In this document: positions 15,854 to 25,607 of the stretch, piece by piece | Position numbering within the stretch: the first letter of the stretch is position 1 | How the letters are laid out: each line of letters begins with the position of its first letter | Source of the DNA: Aliidongia dinghuensis | Lineage (GTDB): Bacteria; Pseudomonadota; Alphaproteobacteria; ATCC43930; CGMCC-115725 | DNA length: 64,000 bases | Direction: 5' to 3' | Assembly (NCBI RefSeq): GCF_014643535.1 | Contig: NZ_BMJQ01000003.1 | Location: forward strand, 124,001 to 188,000 | Notes under the pieces: model-generated | Databases searched by the model: none | What the model was told of the DNA's origin: nothing | What the model saw: the letters and a program-made list of their open reading frames with translations, nothing else | Program-made: the position numbers and the translations under genes

Positions 15854-17458
15854 ATGATGGCAAGCTTAGGGCGTTGGGGATTTGCACTGGCTGGGATCCT
15901 GCTGGCGCTGACGGCAAGCAGCGGTGCCGACGCCACGGAGCCGAAGGTGCTCCGGCGCTGGAACCAGGCCGAGCCCGAAACGCTCGACCCGCAGAAATCG
16001 ACCGGCATCCAGGACGTTCAGGTCGAGCAGGACCTCTACGAGGGCCTGACCATCTGGGACGTGAACAAGCACCCGGCGCCCGGCATCGCCGAGCGCTGGG
16101 ACGTGTCGCCCGACGGGCTCACCTATGTCTTCCACTTGCGCCACGGCGTGAAATGGTCGAACGGCGACCCGGTCACCTCGGCCGACTTCCTCTACAGCTT
16201 CCGCCGCCTGGTCGACCCCAAGACGGCCGCGGGCGACATCGACGCGGTACGTGACATCGTCAATGCCGAAGCGATCAACGCCGGCAAGGAAAAGGACCTC
16301 TCGAAGCTCGGCGTCGAGGCGCCGGATCCCTACACCTTCACCATCCATCTCGCGGCCGCCAACCTCGTGCTGCCGGAACTGATGACCCAGCGCTTCGTCT
16401 ATCCGCTGCACCGTGCCACGATCGAGGCGCACCCGTCCGACTGGACCCGGCCCGGCGTCGCCGTGACCGACGGCCCCTACCTGCTGAAGTCGTGGGTGCC
16501 GCACGACCAGATCGTGCTGGTCAAGAACCCGGGCTACTACAACGCGGCGGCAATCGCGATCGACGAGGTCGACCATGTCGTCTCCGACGACGACGGCACC
16601 GCCCTGAAGCGCTACCTCTCGGGCGACCTCGACATCACCCGCGTACCGACGCGGCAGCTCATCGCGATCCGCAAGGATTACCCAGAGGAGCTCAAGACCG
16701 GCATCGCTCGGTCGACCTACTACATGCCGATCAATCTGAGGCGCGCGCCGCTCGGCACCGACGTCCGGCTGCGCGAGGCGCTCGCCATGACGATCGATCG
16801 GGAGACGCTGGTCAACAAGATTATCGTGCGCGGCCAGCAGCCGTCCTACAGCTTCACGCCCGAGGTCATCGGCAGCCACGGCTACGAGCCGCAGAAGTTC
16901 CGCTTCGCCGGCGCTTCGCTCGCCGATCGGATCACGCGCGCCAAGGAGCTGATGGCCGAGGCCGGCTACGGGCCGGATCACCCGCTTAAACTCACCATCA
17001 GCTACACGACCAACGACGAGATCCGCAGCCTGATGACGGCCATCGCCAGCATGTGGAAGACCAGCCTCGGCGTCGAGGTCACGCTCGACAACCAGGAATT
17101 CCAGGTGCTGCTGAGCAACCTCCGGCGCCAGAATTTCGAGATCGCCTCGATCGGCTTCCAGATCGATTTCGACGACCCGGTGCAATACCTGCGCATCAAC
17201 CAGACCGATGCCGGCGACTTCAATTCCTCAGCCTATGCAAACCCGGCCTACGACGCGCTCATCCGCCAGGCGCGTGTGGCGCTCGACTGGCCGTCGCGCA
17301 ATGCGCTCTCGGAGAAGGCAGAACGGATCCTGATGGACGATGTGCCAATGATCCCGCTGTTCTCCTACGCCAACAACTACATGGTGAAGCCGCGCGTCGC
17401 CGGCTGGCGCAACAACGAGGCCGACGCGCCGACCCGCTTCCTCGCGATCCGGAACTGA
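15854..17458 (+). CDS. Oligopeptide-binding protein (SBP_bac_5), paralogue 6
   Basis: The 534-residue protein has a signal peptide (MMASLGRWGFALAGILLALTA), then NQAEPETLDPQKSTGIQDVQ, YVFHLRHGVKWSNG, LYSFRRLVDPKTAAGDIDAV and EALAMTIDRETLV. The OppA Asp419 position is kept as Asp438 (QIDFDDP), as in paralogue 1. It is set apart from the five-gene array by the VOC and TPR genes and has its own divergent promoter region. The frame opens at 15689, but that part covers the TPR gene on the other strand; the ATG at 15854 opens the signal peptide. The next gene starts 4 bp after the stop. Confidence 0.92.
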   Translation: MMASLGRWGFALAGILLALTASSGADATEPKVLRRWNQAEPETLDPQKSTGIQDVQVEQDLYEGLTIWDVNKHPAPGIAERWDVSPDGLTYVFHLRHGVKWSNGDPVTSADFLYSFRRLVDPKTAAGDIDAVRDIVNAEAINAGKEKDLSKLGVEAPDPYTFTIHLAAANLVLPELMTQRFVYPLHRATIEAHPSDWTRPGVAVTDGPYLLKSWVPHDQIVLVKNPGYYNAAAIAIDEVDHVVSDDDGTALKRYLSGDLDITRVPTRQLIAIRKDYPEELKTGIARSTYYMPINLRRAPLGTDVRLREALAMTIDRETLVNKIIVRGQQPSYSFTPEVIGSHGYEPQKFRFAGASLADRITRAKELMAEAGYGPDHPLKLTISYTTNDEIRSLMTAIASMWKTSLGVEVTLDNQEFQVLLSNLRRQNFEIASIGFQIDFDDPVQYLRINQTDAGDFNSSAYANPAYDALIRQARVALDWPSRNALSEKAERILMDDVPMIPLFSYANNYMVKPRVAGWRNNEADAPTRFLAIRN

Positions 17459-17461
17459 ACC

Positions 17462-18340
17462 TTGGCCCGGCTGTTCTGCTTCGGCCTCGGCTATACCGCG
17501 CTCACCCTTGCCCGGCGGCTCAGCGCGGCGGGCTGGTCGGTCGGCGGCACCTGCCGCGAGCCGGACCGGGCCGCCGCGCTCCGGGCGGAGGGTATCGACG
17601 CGATCGTCGCCGACCGCACGCATCCGCCGGCGAACCCGGACAGCATGATCGCCGGCGCCACCCATCTGCTCGCCTCGATCCCGCCCGATGCGGCAGGCGA
17701 TCCGGCGCTGGCGCTCTGGGGCCCCGCCATTGCCCGGCAGGCCATCGCCCGGCACCGCGGGCTTGTCTGGGCCGGCTATCTCTCGACCACCGGCGTCTAT
17801 GGCGACCACGACGGCGGCTGGGTCGACGAGACGACGCCCCTCAATCCAACAGGCGAGCGCGGCCAACGGCGCGCGGACGCCGAGGCGGCCTGGCAGGCCC
17901 TGTTGCCCGTCGGCGTGCCGGTCCATCTCTTCCGCCTGGCCGGCATCTACGGCCCCGGCCGCAGCGCGCTCGACACGGTGCGCGCCGGCCGTGCCCAACG
18001 CATCGTCAAGCCCGGCCAAGTGTTCAGCCGCGTCCATGTCGACGACATCGCTCGGGTCCTGGCGGCCTCGATCGAGCGGCCGCGGCCGGGCGCCGTCTAC
18101 AATGTCTGCGACGACAATCCGGCACCGCCCGACGAGGTCGTGGCCTATGCCTGCGAGCTGCTCGGCGTCGCGTCACCGCCCGAGATCCCGTTCGAGACGG
18201 CATCCTTGAGCGACATGGCCCGCAGCTTCTACGCCGACAACAAGCGCGTCTCGAACCGGTTGATCAAGGAGGAGCTGGGTGTCGAGCTGCGCTATCCGGA
18301 CTATCGGACGGGACTGCAGGCGCTGCTCGCGCAAGCATGA
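17462..18340 (+). CDS. NAD(P)-dependent SDR/epimerase, YeeZ-like
   Basis: The 292-residue protein has an N-terminal Rossmann motif (CFGLGYTALTLARRL), the STTGVYGDHDGGWVDE segment in place of the usual SDR Tyr-x3-Lys region, and FRLAGIYGPGRSALD plus RVHVDDIARVL typical of extended SDRs of the YeeZ type. The substrate is unknown; the canonical YxxxK pair is not evident, as also occurs in YeeZ relatives. The start is TTG 3 bp after the stop of paralogue 6, so it is probably translated from the same message. Confidence 0.85.
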   Translation: MARLFCFGLGYTALTLARRLSAAGWSVGGTCREPDRAAALRAEGIDAIVADRTHPPANPDSMIAGATHLLASIPPDAAGDPALALWGPAIARQAIARHRGLVWAGYLSTTGVYGDHDGGWVDETTPLNPTGERGQRRADAEAAWQALLPVGVPVHLFRLAGIYGPGRSALDTVRAGRAQRIVKPGQVFSRVHVDDIARVLAASIERPRPGAVYNVCDDNPAPPDEVVAYACELLGVASPPEIPFETASLSDMARSFYADNKRVSNRLIKEELGVELRYPDYRTGLQALLAQA

Positions 18341-18451
18341 CCGGGCCGAACGATCGATGGCCTCATTGACTCCGTCCCCGCGGCAATCGAAACATAAGAC
18401 GCCCGAACCACACCGCTCGACAACAAGAGGTGGCAGCGGGCGGGAGGAGAG

Positions 18452-19423
18452 ATGGCCGAGACGCGCAGGGCGCATCACGCCGATCAAATCTACTCGGTCC
18501 TGAGCGATCGGGCGTCAGCCGCGCAGTCGGCTGTCGCGGCATCGTGGTCGCGCTCGCTGCAGTATGGCCTCGACCCGGAACTCGGCCGGCCGCCGGAACG
18601 GCTGGATGGGATCGCGTTCAACCTCGCCTTGGAACGGTTGGCACCCCTCATCCATCTGGCGCACGAGACGCTCGATCGCCTGTTCCAGGCGGTCGGCGAT
18701 GCCGGCTGCTGCGTCATGCTGACCGATCGCGACGGCGTGCCGCTCGTCCGGCGCGGCAAGGCCGCCGACGATATCGATTTCCGCAATCTGGGCCTCTGGA
18801 CCGGCATGGTGTGGAGCGAGGCGAGCGAAGGCACGAACGGCGTCGGCACCTGCCTCGCCGAGGGGCGGCCGCTCACGATCCATCGCGACCAGCATTTCAT
18901 GACCCGCAACATCAGCCTGAGCTGCACCGTGGCGCCGATCCGGGATGCCCGCGGCAAGATCGCGGCGACGCTCGACGTCTCCAATTGTCGTGCGGACCTG
19001 ACGCCGGCCGTGCTGAAGCTGATCGCGTCGGCGACCTGCGAGGCGGCGCAGAGGATCGAGGCGCGGTGCTTCCGCGACGCCTTCCGTGACGCCCGTATCC
19101 TTGTCGGTCCGGATACGAGCCGGGGAGCAGGCGGTCTGCTTGCAGTCGACCGGCAGGATCTGGTCATCGGCGCGAATTATACGGCCCGCCGCGCCTATGG
19201 CTTGACCGATGAGCAGCTGGCCCGCCCCTTCCCCGTCGGCGACATCCTGGCGCCCGAGGCCGAGGCGCCGGGCGAGGATCTGGCGATGGCCGAGCGTGGC
19301 GCCGTGCAGCGGGCGCTGTCGCGCGCCCATGGCAACGTCTCGGCGGCGGCTCGATCGCTCGGCATCAGCCGGGCGACCCTGCACCGGAAGATCGCGCGCC
19401 TCCGGCTCGAAAACCGGCACTAA
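18452..19423 (+). CDS. AcoR-like regulator without AAA+ domain (GAF plus Fis HTH)
   Basis: The 323-residue protein has an N-terminal activator region ([12 protein letters not shown]), a GAF-type sensor ([61 protein letters not shown]) and a C-terminal Fis-type helix-turn-helix ([36 protein letters not shown]). These are the ends of AcoR-type activators of acetoin and alcohol catabolism, but the central sigma-54 AAA+ ATPase (about 240 residues, with GESGTGKE and GAFTGA) is absent and replaced by a short linker. It therefore should not work as a sigma-54 activator. It sits next to aldB, which it probably controls through the palindrome at 19451. Confidence 0.88.
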   Translation: MAETRRAHHADQIYSVLSDRASAAQSAVAASWSRSLQYGLDPELGRPPERLDGIAFNLALERLAPLIHLAHETLDRLFQAVGDAGCCVMLTDRDGVPLVRRGKAADDIDFRNLGLWTGMVWSEASEGTNGVGTCLAEGRPLTIHRDQHFMTRNISLSCTVAPIRDARGKIAATLDVSNCRADLTPAVLKLIASATCEAAQRIEARCFRDAFRDARILVGPDTSRGAGGLLAVDRQDLVIGANYTARRAYGLTDEQLARPFPVGDILAPEAEAPGEDLAMAERGAVQRALSRAHGNVSAAARSLGISRATLHRKIARLRLENRH

Positions 19424-19450
19424 GCGAGGCGCCGCGCATCGCCTGGATAA

Positions 19451-19470
19451 GTGTCGCACTTGTGCGACAC
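19451..19470. promoter_or_regulatory. Perfect 20-bp palindrome, likely operator for the AcoR-like regulator
   Basis: GTGTCGCACTTGTGCGACAC has perfect 9-bp arms around TT. TGTCGCA-type inverted repeats are typical sites for AcoR-family regulators. It lies 27 bp after the regulator stop and 105 bp before aldB. I see no sigma-54 -24/-12 element downstream of it, in line with the regulator lacking an AAA+ domain. Confidence 0.7.
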
Positions 19471-19575
19471 ATCGGCATGTTTCCTGACCGCCCTCATCTA
19501 ACCCTGCCCCAGGTCCGGGCTTATCCTCGCTCGCGATCGACGCCGAACTCGGCGTGCTCGACAGGGAGTGAAACG

Positions 19576-21093
<1,518 letters not shown>

Positions 21094-21106
21094 GACAAAG
21101 GCGATG

Positions 21107-21132
21107 CCGGACCGGCCCGCGCGCCGGTCCGG
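21107..21132. repeat. 10-bp perfect hairpin between aldB and the DUF779 gene
   Basis: CCGGACCGGC and GCCGGTCCGG pair perfectly around a 6-nt loop, 13 bp after the aldB stop and 21 bp before the DUF779 start. No T-tract follows, so it is more likely an mRNA-stability or processing hairpin than a terminator. Confidence 0.6.
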
Positions 21133-21153
21133 TTGCCGCTTCGGAGACTTCGG

Positions 21154-21546
21154 ATGGCCGACACCACTCCGGATCGGGTGACCGCGACGCCGGCGGCACT
21201 CGACCTTATCCGGGAGCTGCAGGACCGGCACGGACCGATCCTGTTCCATCAGTCCGGCGGCTGCTGCGACGGCTCCTCGCCCATGTGCTATCCGCAGTCC
21301 GATTTCATCCTCGGCGACCGCGACGTGCGGCTCGGCGAGATCGGCGGTGCCCCGGTCTATATCGGCGCGGCACAGTTCGAGGCCTGGCAACATACCCAGC
21401 TGATCATCGACGTCGTGCCGGGCCGCGGCGGCATGTTCTCGCTCGAGAATGGCAGCGAAAGACGCTTCCTCACCCGGTCGCGCACCTTCTCCGGCGAGGA
21501 GATCTGCAGCCTGGGCGGCAGCCCGGCCAAGGGCCTCGGCTCTTAG
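21154..21546 (+). CDS. DUF779 family protein
   Basis: The 130-residue protein matches the DUF779 pattern: FHQSGGCCDGSSPMCYP near the N terminus, GGAPVYIGAAQFEAWQHTQLIIDVVPGRGGMFSLENG in the middle. This small cysteine-rich protein is commonly encoded beside AldB/ExaC-type dehydrogenases; its biochemical role is not established. The CCDGSSPMC cluster suggests a metal or redox site. The ATG at 21154 follows TCGGAGA; an earlier TTG at 21133 overlaps the hairpin and is less likely. Confidence 0.9.
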   Translation: MADTTPDRVTATPAALDLIRELQDRHGPILFHQSGGCCDGSSPMCYPQSDFILGDRDVRLGEIGGAPVYIGAAQFEAWQHTQLIIDVVPGRGGMFSLENGSERRFLTRSRTFSGEEICSLGGSPAKGLGS

Positions 21547-21548
21547 GC

Positions 21549-22793
21549 TTAGGGCGCGGCCGTGTCGGCGACAGCCGTCTCGATCGCCGGCAAGGGCTCG
21601 CCGCGGAGCGTCGCTTCGAAGCCGCGCAGGCGCTTGTAGATCGACAGCAGGTCGACGATCGTCGGCCAGGACGTGATCAGGTACTGGAACGACGAGCGCA
21701 CCTGATCGAACGCGCTCAGGATCTGGTTCAAGAGGCCGAACGTGATCTGGCCCGCGACGACCGTCGGGGTCAGCACGAGGAACGGGAAGATATTGTCGAC
21801 CTGCAGATAGCCGAAGCGGCCTAGGTTGAAGTAGGTGTAGTGAAAGAAGATGCGGAAATAGTTCTGCCGGATGTTGGAGAACAGCTCCGCGACGGTCGGC
21901 GGCTGGGCATGCATCGCATTGTCCTCGCCATAGACGAGTTCCTTGCGATAGGCCGCCTCGACCCGCTGGTTCTTGAATTCGAGGCCCGGCAGCTTGATGC
22001 CGATGAGCGCCAGGAAGCCGGTGCCGCAGACGGACCAGACGATCCCGACCAGCACCAGCGCATGCGGCACGGCGCCGATCAGCGGCAATGTCGTCACGGA
22101 CGCCGAAAGCCGGTTCAGCACGGGAATGAAGGCGATCAGTGTCATCACGGAGGTGATGAGGCTGACACCCAGCGATTCCAGCGTCGAGGCGAAGCGCATC
22201 GTGTCTTCCTGCACACGCTGGGAGGCGCCCTCGACCCGGCGCAGCGTCGCCCAATGGGCCATGTAGTAGTCGGTCATCGCCGTGCGCCACCGGAAGATAT
22301 AGTGGCTGACGAAGAAGCGGGTGAGCACCGCGAGCATCACCGCCATGAGCGCAATGTCGAGGAAGCTGAAGCTCTCCATGTAGAACTGCGCCGCGGTCGC
22401 GTGGCCGTGGTCGAGCGCCGCCTGGATCAGATTGTAGAACGGTCCGTACCAGTCGTTGATCGCGACCGACACCTGGACCTCGAAATACGTCACGAACAGG
22501 ATGAGCGCCGAGCCCCAGATCGACCAGCGGGCCCAGGGGTGCGGCGCCACGAGCCGCCAGAACAGGCCGAACAATGCCACTGCGGCGAGATAATAGAGAT
22601 AGAACCAGAGGAACGGCGCCGACCAGAAGCGCGAGACGCCGATGACCGGCGTCTGTCCCTGGGCAAGCGGCGGAAGCCCCAGGTACGCGCCCCAGTCCTT
22701 GGCGGCGAAAGCCCAGAGCAGAACGACGAACGCGACCCAAAGGGCGATTGAAACCGCGAACAGTCGCGGGCGTGGGAAGAACGAGACGAACAC
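21549..22793 (-). CDS. sbmA: SbmA/BacA-like peptide transporter
   Basis: The 414-residue protein starts [11 protein letters not shown] like E. coli SbmA and has several membrane segments, then [13 protein letters not shown] and the long C-terminal SbmA/BacA region ([45 protein letters not shown]). SbmA/BacA are proton-driven importers of proline-rich peptides, microcins and B12-like molecules and lack an ATPase domain, as here. Length matches SbmA (about 406). The start is GTG at 22793, chosen because homologues begin at this FVSFFP block; no strong ribosome site is seen. It converges with the DUF779 gene, 2 bp apart. Confidence 0.88.
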   Translation of the reverse strand: MFVSFFPRPRLFAVSIALWVAFVVLLWAFAAKDWGAYLGLPPLAQGQTPVIGVSRFWSAPFLWFYLYYLAAVALFGLFWRLVAPHPWARWSIWGSALILFVTYFEVQVSVAINDWYGPFYNLIQAALDHGHATAAQFYMESFSFLDIALMAVMLAVLTRFFVSHYIFRWRTAMTDYYMAHWATLRRVEGASQRVQEDTMRFASTLESLGVSLITSVMTLIAFIPVLNRLSASVTTLPLIGAVPHALVLVGIVWSVCGTGFLALIGIKLPGLEFKNQRVEAAYRKELVYGEDNAMHAQPPTVAELFSNIRQNYFRIFFHYTYFNLGRFGYLQVDNIFPFLVLTPTVVAGQITFGLLNQILSAFDQVRSSFQYLITSWPTIVDLLSIYKRLRGFEATLRGEPLPAIETAVADTAAP

Positions 22794-22967
22794 GGGCGCG
22801 CTCCATCGGTGGCGGCGCGTGGGTCCGGCGCGTCGCCTCAGCCAGGCTTGGGAATGCAAAAGCTTCGGCGGCACACGGGCCGCGAAGCCTGGACCGGAAA
22901 GCGGCCCCGGGCAGGCGGCGTCAGCCGCGGCCTACCCGTTCGGGCCGCCTCAGGTGGCCGGGCTGCC
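22794..22967. other. Intergenic region with direct repeats
   Basis: This GC-rich gap lies between the small secreted protein and the sbmA-like gene. GCCTCAGGTGGC occurs at 22947 and again at 22965 (the second copy runs over the stop of the small gene). No gene is seen. Confidence 0.5.
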
Positions 22968-23309
22968 TCAGGTGGCGGAGCCGCTGGCTGTCTTAATGGC
23001 GCCGTCGGGCGTGACCATCAGATGCACGAAGCCGGCGCCCGGCTTCTGCGCGTCGGCGGCGATGTTCTTGCCGTCGGGACGGATGTCCTTGAAGGTGTAA
23101 TAGCCCGACGCCTCGAGGCTGTTGAGCGCCGCCGTCTCGCGGTCGCCAATAACGTCGCGGCCATGGTGGCGCATCGCGACCTTGTGCGGGGCGGTGGGCT
23201 GAGCCTGTTGCGGGGCCGACGGCGCCGCAGCGCTGTTCGACGGGGCAGCAAAGGCGGCGCCGGAGGCAATGAGTGCCAGCGCCGCCGAAGCGGCCATCAG
23301 GATACGCAT
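22968..23309 (-). CDS. Small secreted protein, function unknown
   Basis: The 113-residue product has a signal peptide (MRILMAASAALALIASGAAFA), an Ala/Pro/Ser-rich linker, and a compact domain from HHGRDVIGDRETAALNSLEASGYYTFKDIRPDGKNIAADAQKPGAGFVHLMVTPDGAIKTA. The ALNSLEASGY..DI..DG pattern recalls small PepSY-like periplasmic domains, but I am not certain. The ATG at 23309 follows GAAAGGAGAAA, a strong ribosome site. It is probably monocistronic, with a 146-bp gap to the hydrolase gene upstream. Confidence 0.8.
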   Translation of the reverse strand: MRILMAASAALALIASGAAFAAPSNSAAAPSAPQQAQPTAPHKVAMRHHGRDVIGDRETAALNSLEASGYYTFKDIRPDGKNIAADAQKPGAGFVHLMVTPDGAIKTASGSAT

Positions 23310-23455
23310 GGCTTTCTCCTTTCAACCGATCGTGAGAGCCGATGTTTTCGGTCCCGTCCGACACGTGGCCAGCGAAGATGAAAGGAGGCTTGCGCCAACA
23401 TTAATTTGCGGAAATCTGCGGCTGCCATTCTGTCGCAGGGGCGGCCCAAGCGGCC

Positions 23456-24253
23456 TCAGCGCCGGCTCAATTCCACCACCGCCGCCTCGATGCGCGCGAG
23501 ATGGTCCGGCTCCGACAGGCGATGGTCGCCGCCCTTGATGAGCGTCACGAGCACGTCGTCGCCGGCGAGCGCCGCCGCGAGGTCGAGCGAGAGCTGCCAG
23601 GGCACGTCCGGGTCGGCGAGCCCGTGCAGCAGCCGGACCGGGCAGCGGATCGGGATCGGCCCGGGCAAGAGCGCGTGGCGCCGGCCGTCCTCGATCAAAG
23701 CCGCCGTCAGCATGTAGCCGGCCGGGTCGTAACGCGACGGCACGGTCAGGTATCCGTCGGCCGCGAGCCGGGCACGCGCGGCCGCGTCCAGGTTCGGCCG
23801 GATCAGCCGCTCGGTGAAGTCGCTCGCGGTCGCGATGCCGACGAGGCCCGCGACGCGGTCCGGCCCGGCGAGCGCTACGTGCTGCATGATCCAGCCGCCC
23901 ATGGACGAGCCGACCAGGATCTGCGGCCCTTCCGTCAACCGGTCGACGACCGCAAGCGCATCGGCGATCCAGTCGCCGACGGTGTAGCGGGTGAAGCGGG
24001 CCGCATCGGCGCCGTGGCCGCGATAGTCGAACCGGACGAAGGCCTGGCCCCGCTGCCAAGCGAACTGGGCGAGCCGCGTCGCCTTGATTCCGGTCATGTC
24101 GGATCGGAATCCGCCTAGATAGACGATGCCGGGCAGCTCTGCGTGTGACCGAGTTCTATTGCAAGCTTGCCTGACGTAGGCGATTGAAGCCCCGTCTTCG
24201 CGTGTTAGGATGCCGGGTTCCTCGGCGCTATCCGGCATCGGTTCGTCACTCAT
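23456..24253 (-). CDS. Alpha/beta hydrolase (ABHD10-like esterase)
   Basis: The 265-residue cytoplasmic hydrolase has the nucleophile elbow GSSMGGW, a likely acid residue in HGLADPDVPW and the catalytic His in GGDHRLS near the C terminus; FDYRGHG is the oxyanion-hole strand. The set matches small esterases or thioesterases of the ABHD10/acyl-glucuronidase kind; the substrate is unknown. It is divergent from the glycosyltransferase gene with only 26 bp between starts, so the two share a promoter region. Confidence 0.87.
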   Translation of the reverse strand: MSDEPMPDSAEEPGILTREDGASIAYVRQACNRTRSHAELPGIVYLGGFRSDMTGIKATRLAQFAWQRGQAFVRFDYRGHGADAARFTRYTVGDWIADALAVVDRLTEGPQILVGSSMGGWIMQHVALAGPDRVAGLVGIATASDFTERLIRPNLDAAARARLAADGYLTVPSRYDPAGYMLTAALIEDGRRHALLPGPIPIRCPVRLLHGLADPDVPWQLSLDLAAALAGDDVLVTLIKGGDHRLSEPDHLARIEAAVVELSRR

Positions 24254-24279
24254 TTCCCTCGTTCCATCAGGCTGATCCC

Positions 24280-25521
24280 GTGAGCGCCGACCTTATCACC
24301 CAGACCCACGATGTCCCAGGCGGCGCGCCCGAGGCTGCGACCGGCCGGCCGCCGGCGGTGCTGCAGGTTCTGCCGGCGCTGGTGACGGGCGGGGTCGAGC
24401 GCGGCACGGTCGAGATCACCCAAGCGCTGGTCGAAGCCGGCTGGCGCGCCGTCGTGGCCTCCTCGGGCGGCCGCATGGTGCACGAGATCGAGCGTGCCGG
24501 CGGAACGCACGTGACCCTGCCGCTCAAGACCAAGAACCCGTTCGGCATCCGCCGCAACATCCGGCGCCTGGCGGCGCTCATCGAGCGCGAGAACATCGAC
24601 CTCGTCCATGCCCGCAGCCGCGCGCCGGCCTGGAGCGCCTACTACGCGGCCCTACAGACCGGCCGGCCGTTCGTCACCACGTTCCACAATGTCTACGGCG
24701 GCCAGGGGCGCCTCAAACACTGGTACAATTCGATCATGGCGCGGGGTCTCAGGGTCATAGCCATCTCCGCCTTCGTCGGCCAGGCGGCGGCCAGGACCTA
24801 TGGCGTCGAGGAAGACCGGCTGCGGGTCATCCCGCGCGGCGTCGACCTGAAGCGCTTCGATCCGGATGCGGTCAACCCCTCGCGCCTGGTCCAGCTCGCC
24901 AAGGAATGGCAGCTCAAGGACGGGCTGCCGGTCGTGATGCTGCCGGGTCGGGTCACGCGCTGGAAGGGCCATGCCGACCTGCTTTACGCGATGCAGCGCC
25001 TGCCCCACCGCGACTTCCAGGTCGTGTTCGTGGGCGACCACGAGCAGAAGCCGGCGTTCCGCGAAGAGCTCGTCCGGCTCGTCCGGGAGATCGGCCTCGA
25101 GGGTCATGTCCAACTCGTCGGCGATTGCCGCGACATGGCCGCCGCCTTCATGCTGGCCGACGTCGTCGTCTCCGCCTCGACGGAGCCCGAGGGTTTCGGC
25201 CGCGTTGCGGTCGAGGCGCAGGCCATGGGTCGGCCCGTGGTCGCAACCGACCATGGCGGCTCTCAAGAAACCGTGCTGCCCGGCGAAACCGGCTGGCTCG
25301 TCCCGCCGGGCGACCGCGACGCGCTGGCCCAGGCCATCGGCGAGGCGCTGGCGCTGGCGCCCGCGGAACGCGCCGAGCTGAAGGAGCGCGCCCGCGCCTT
25401 CATGATCGAGCGGTTCGACAAGCGCCTCATGTGCCAGGCGACGCTCGACGTCTATACTGAGGTGCTGTTCCCCGACGCGCTCATCACGACGACGCCCGCC
25501 CTGGAGAGCGCGTTCGGCTGA
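24280..25521 (+). CDS. Glycosyltransferase family 4 (GT-B) protein
   Basis: The 413-residue GT-B enzyme has an N-terminal acceptor-side domain ([25 protein letters not shown]) and a C-terminal nucleotide-sugar domain with [16 protein letters not shown], the donor-binding E-x7-E segment in [30 protein letters not shown], and [11 protein letters not shown]. It likely adds a sugar to lipopolysaccharide or exopolysaccharide at the inner face of the membrane; the linkage is unknown. The frame opens at 24184 across the divergent hydrolase; the GTG at 24280 fits the domain start. thrS follows 86 bp later. Confidence 0.9.
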   Translation: MSADLITQTHDVPGGAPEAATGRPPAVLQVLPALVTGGVERGTVEITQALVEAGWRAVVASSGGRMVHEIERAGGTHVTLPLKTKNPFGIRRNIRRLAALIERENIDLVHARSRAPAWSAYYAALQTGRPFVTTFHNVYGGQGRLKHWYNSIMARGLRVIAISAFVGQAAARTYGVEEDRLRVIPRGVDLKRFDPDAVNPSRLVQLAKEWQLKDGLPVVMLPGRVTRWKGHADLLYAMQRLPHRDFQVVFVGDHEQKPAFREELVRLVREIGLEGHVQLVGDCRDMAAAFMLADVVVSASTEPEGFGRVAVEAQAMGRPVVATDHGGSQETVLPGETGWLVPPGDRDALAQAIGEALALAPAERAELKERARAFMIERFDKRLMCQATLDVYTEVLFPDALITTTPALESAFG

Positions 25522-25607
25522 GCTGGTCTGCCGCCCCGGCGGTTGCGGCACCGGGCAAGCTGCGTTACATCCATCGCTTCCGGTATTTCAGCAAGGAAAC
25601 CCTCGCT

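Noticed and set aside
19471..19575. Sigma-54 promoter upstream of aldB
   Set aside because: No GG-N10-GC pair with TGGCAC/TTGC character could be found, and the regulator has no AAA+ domain.
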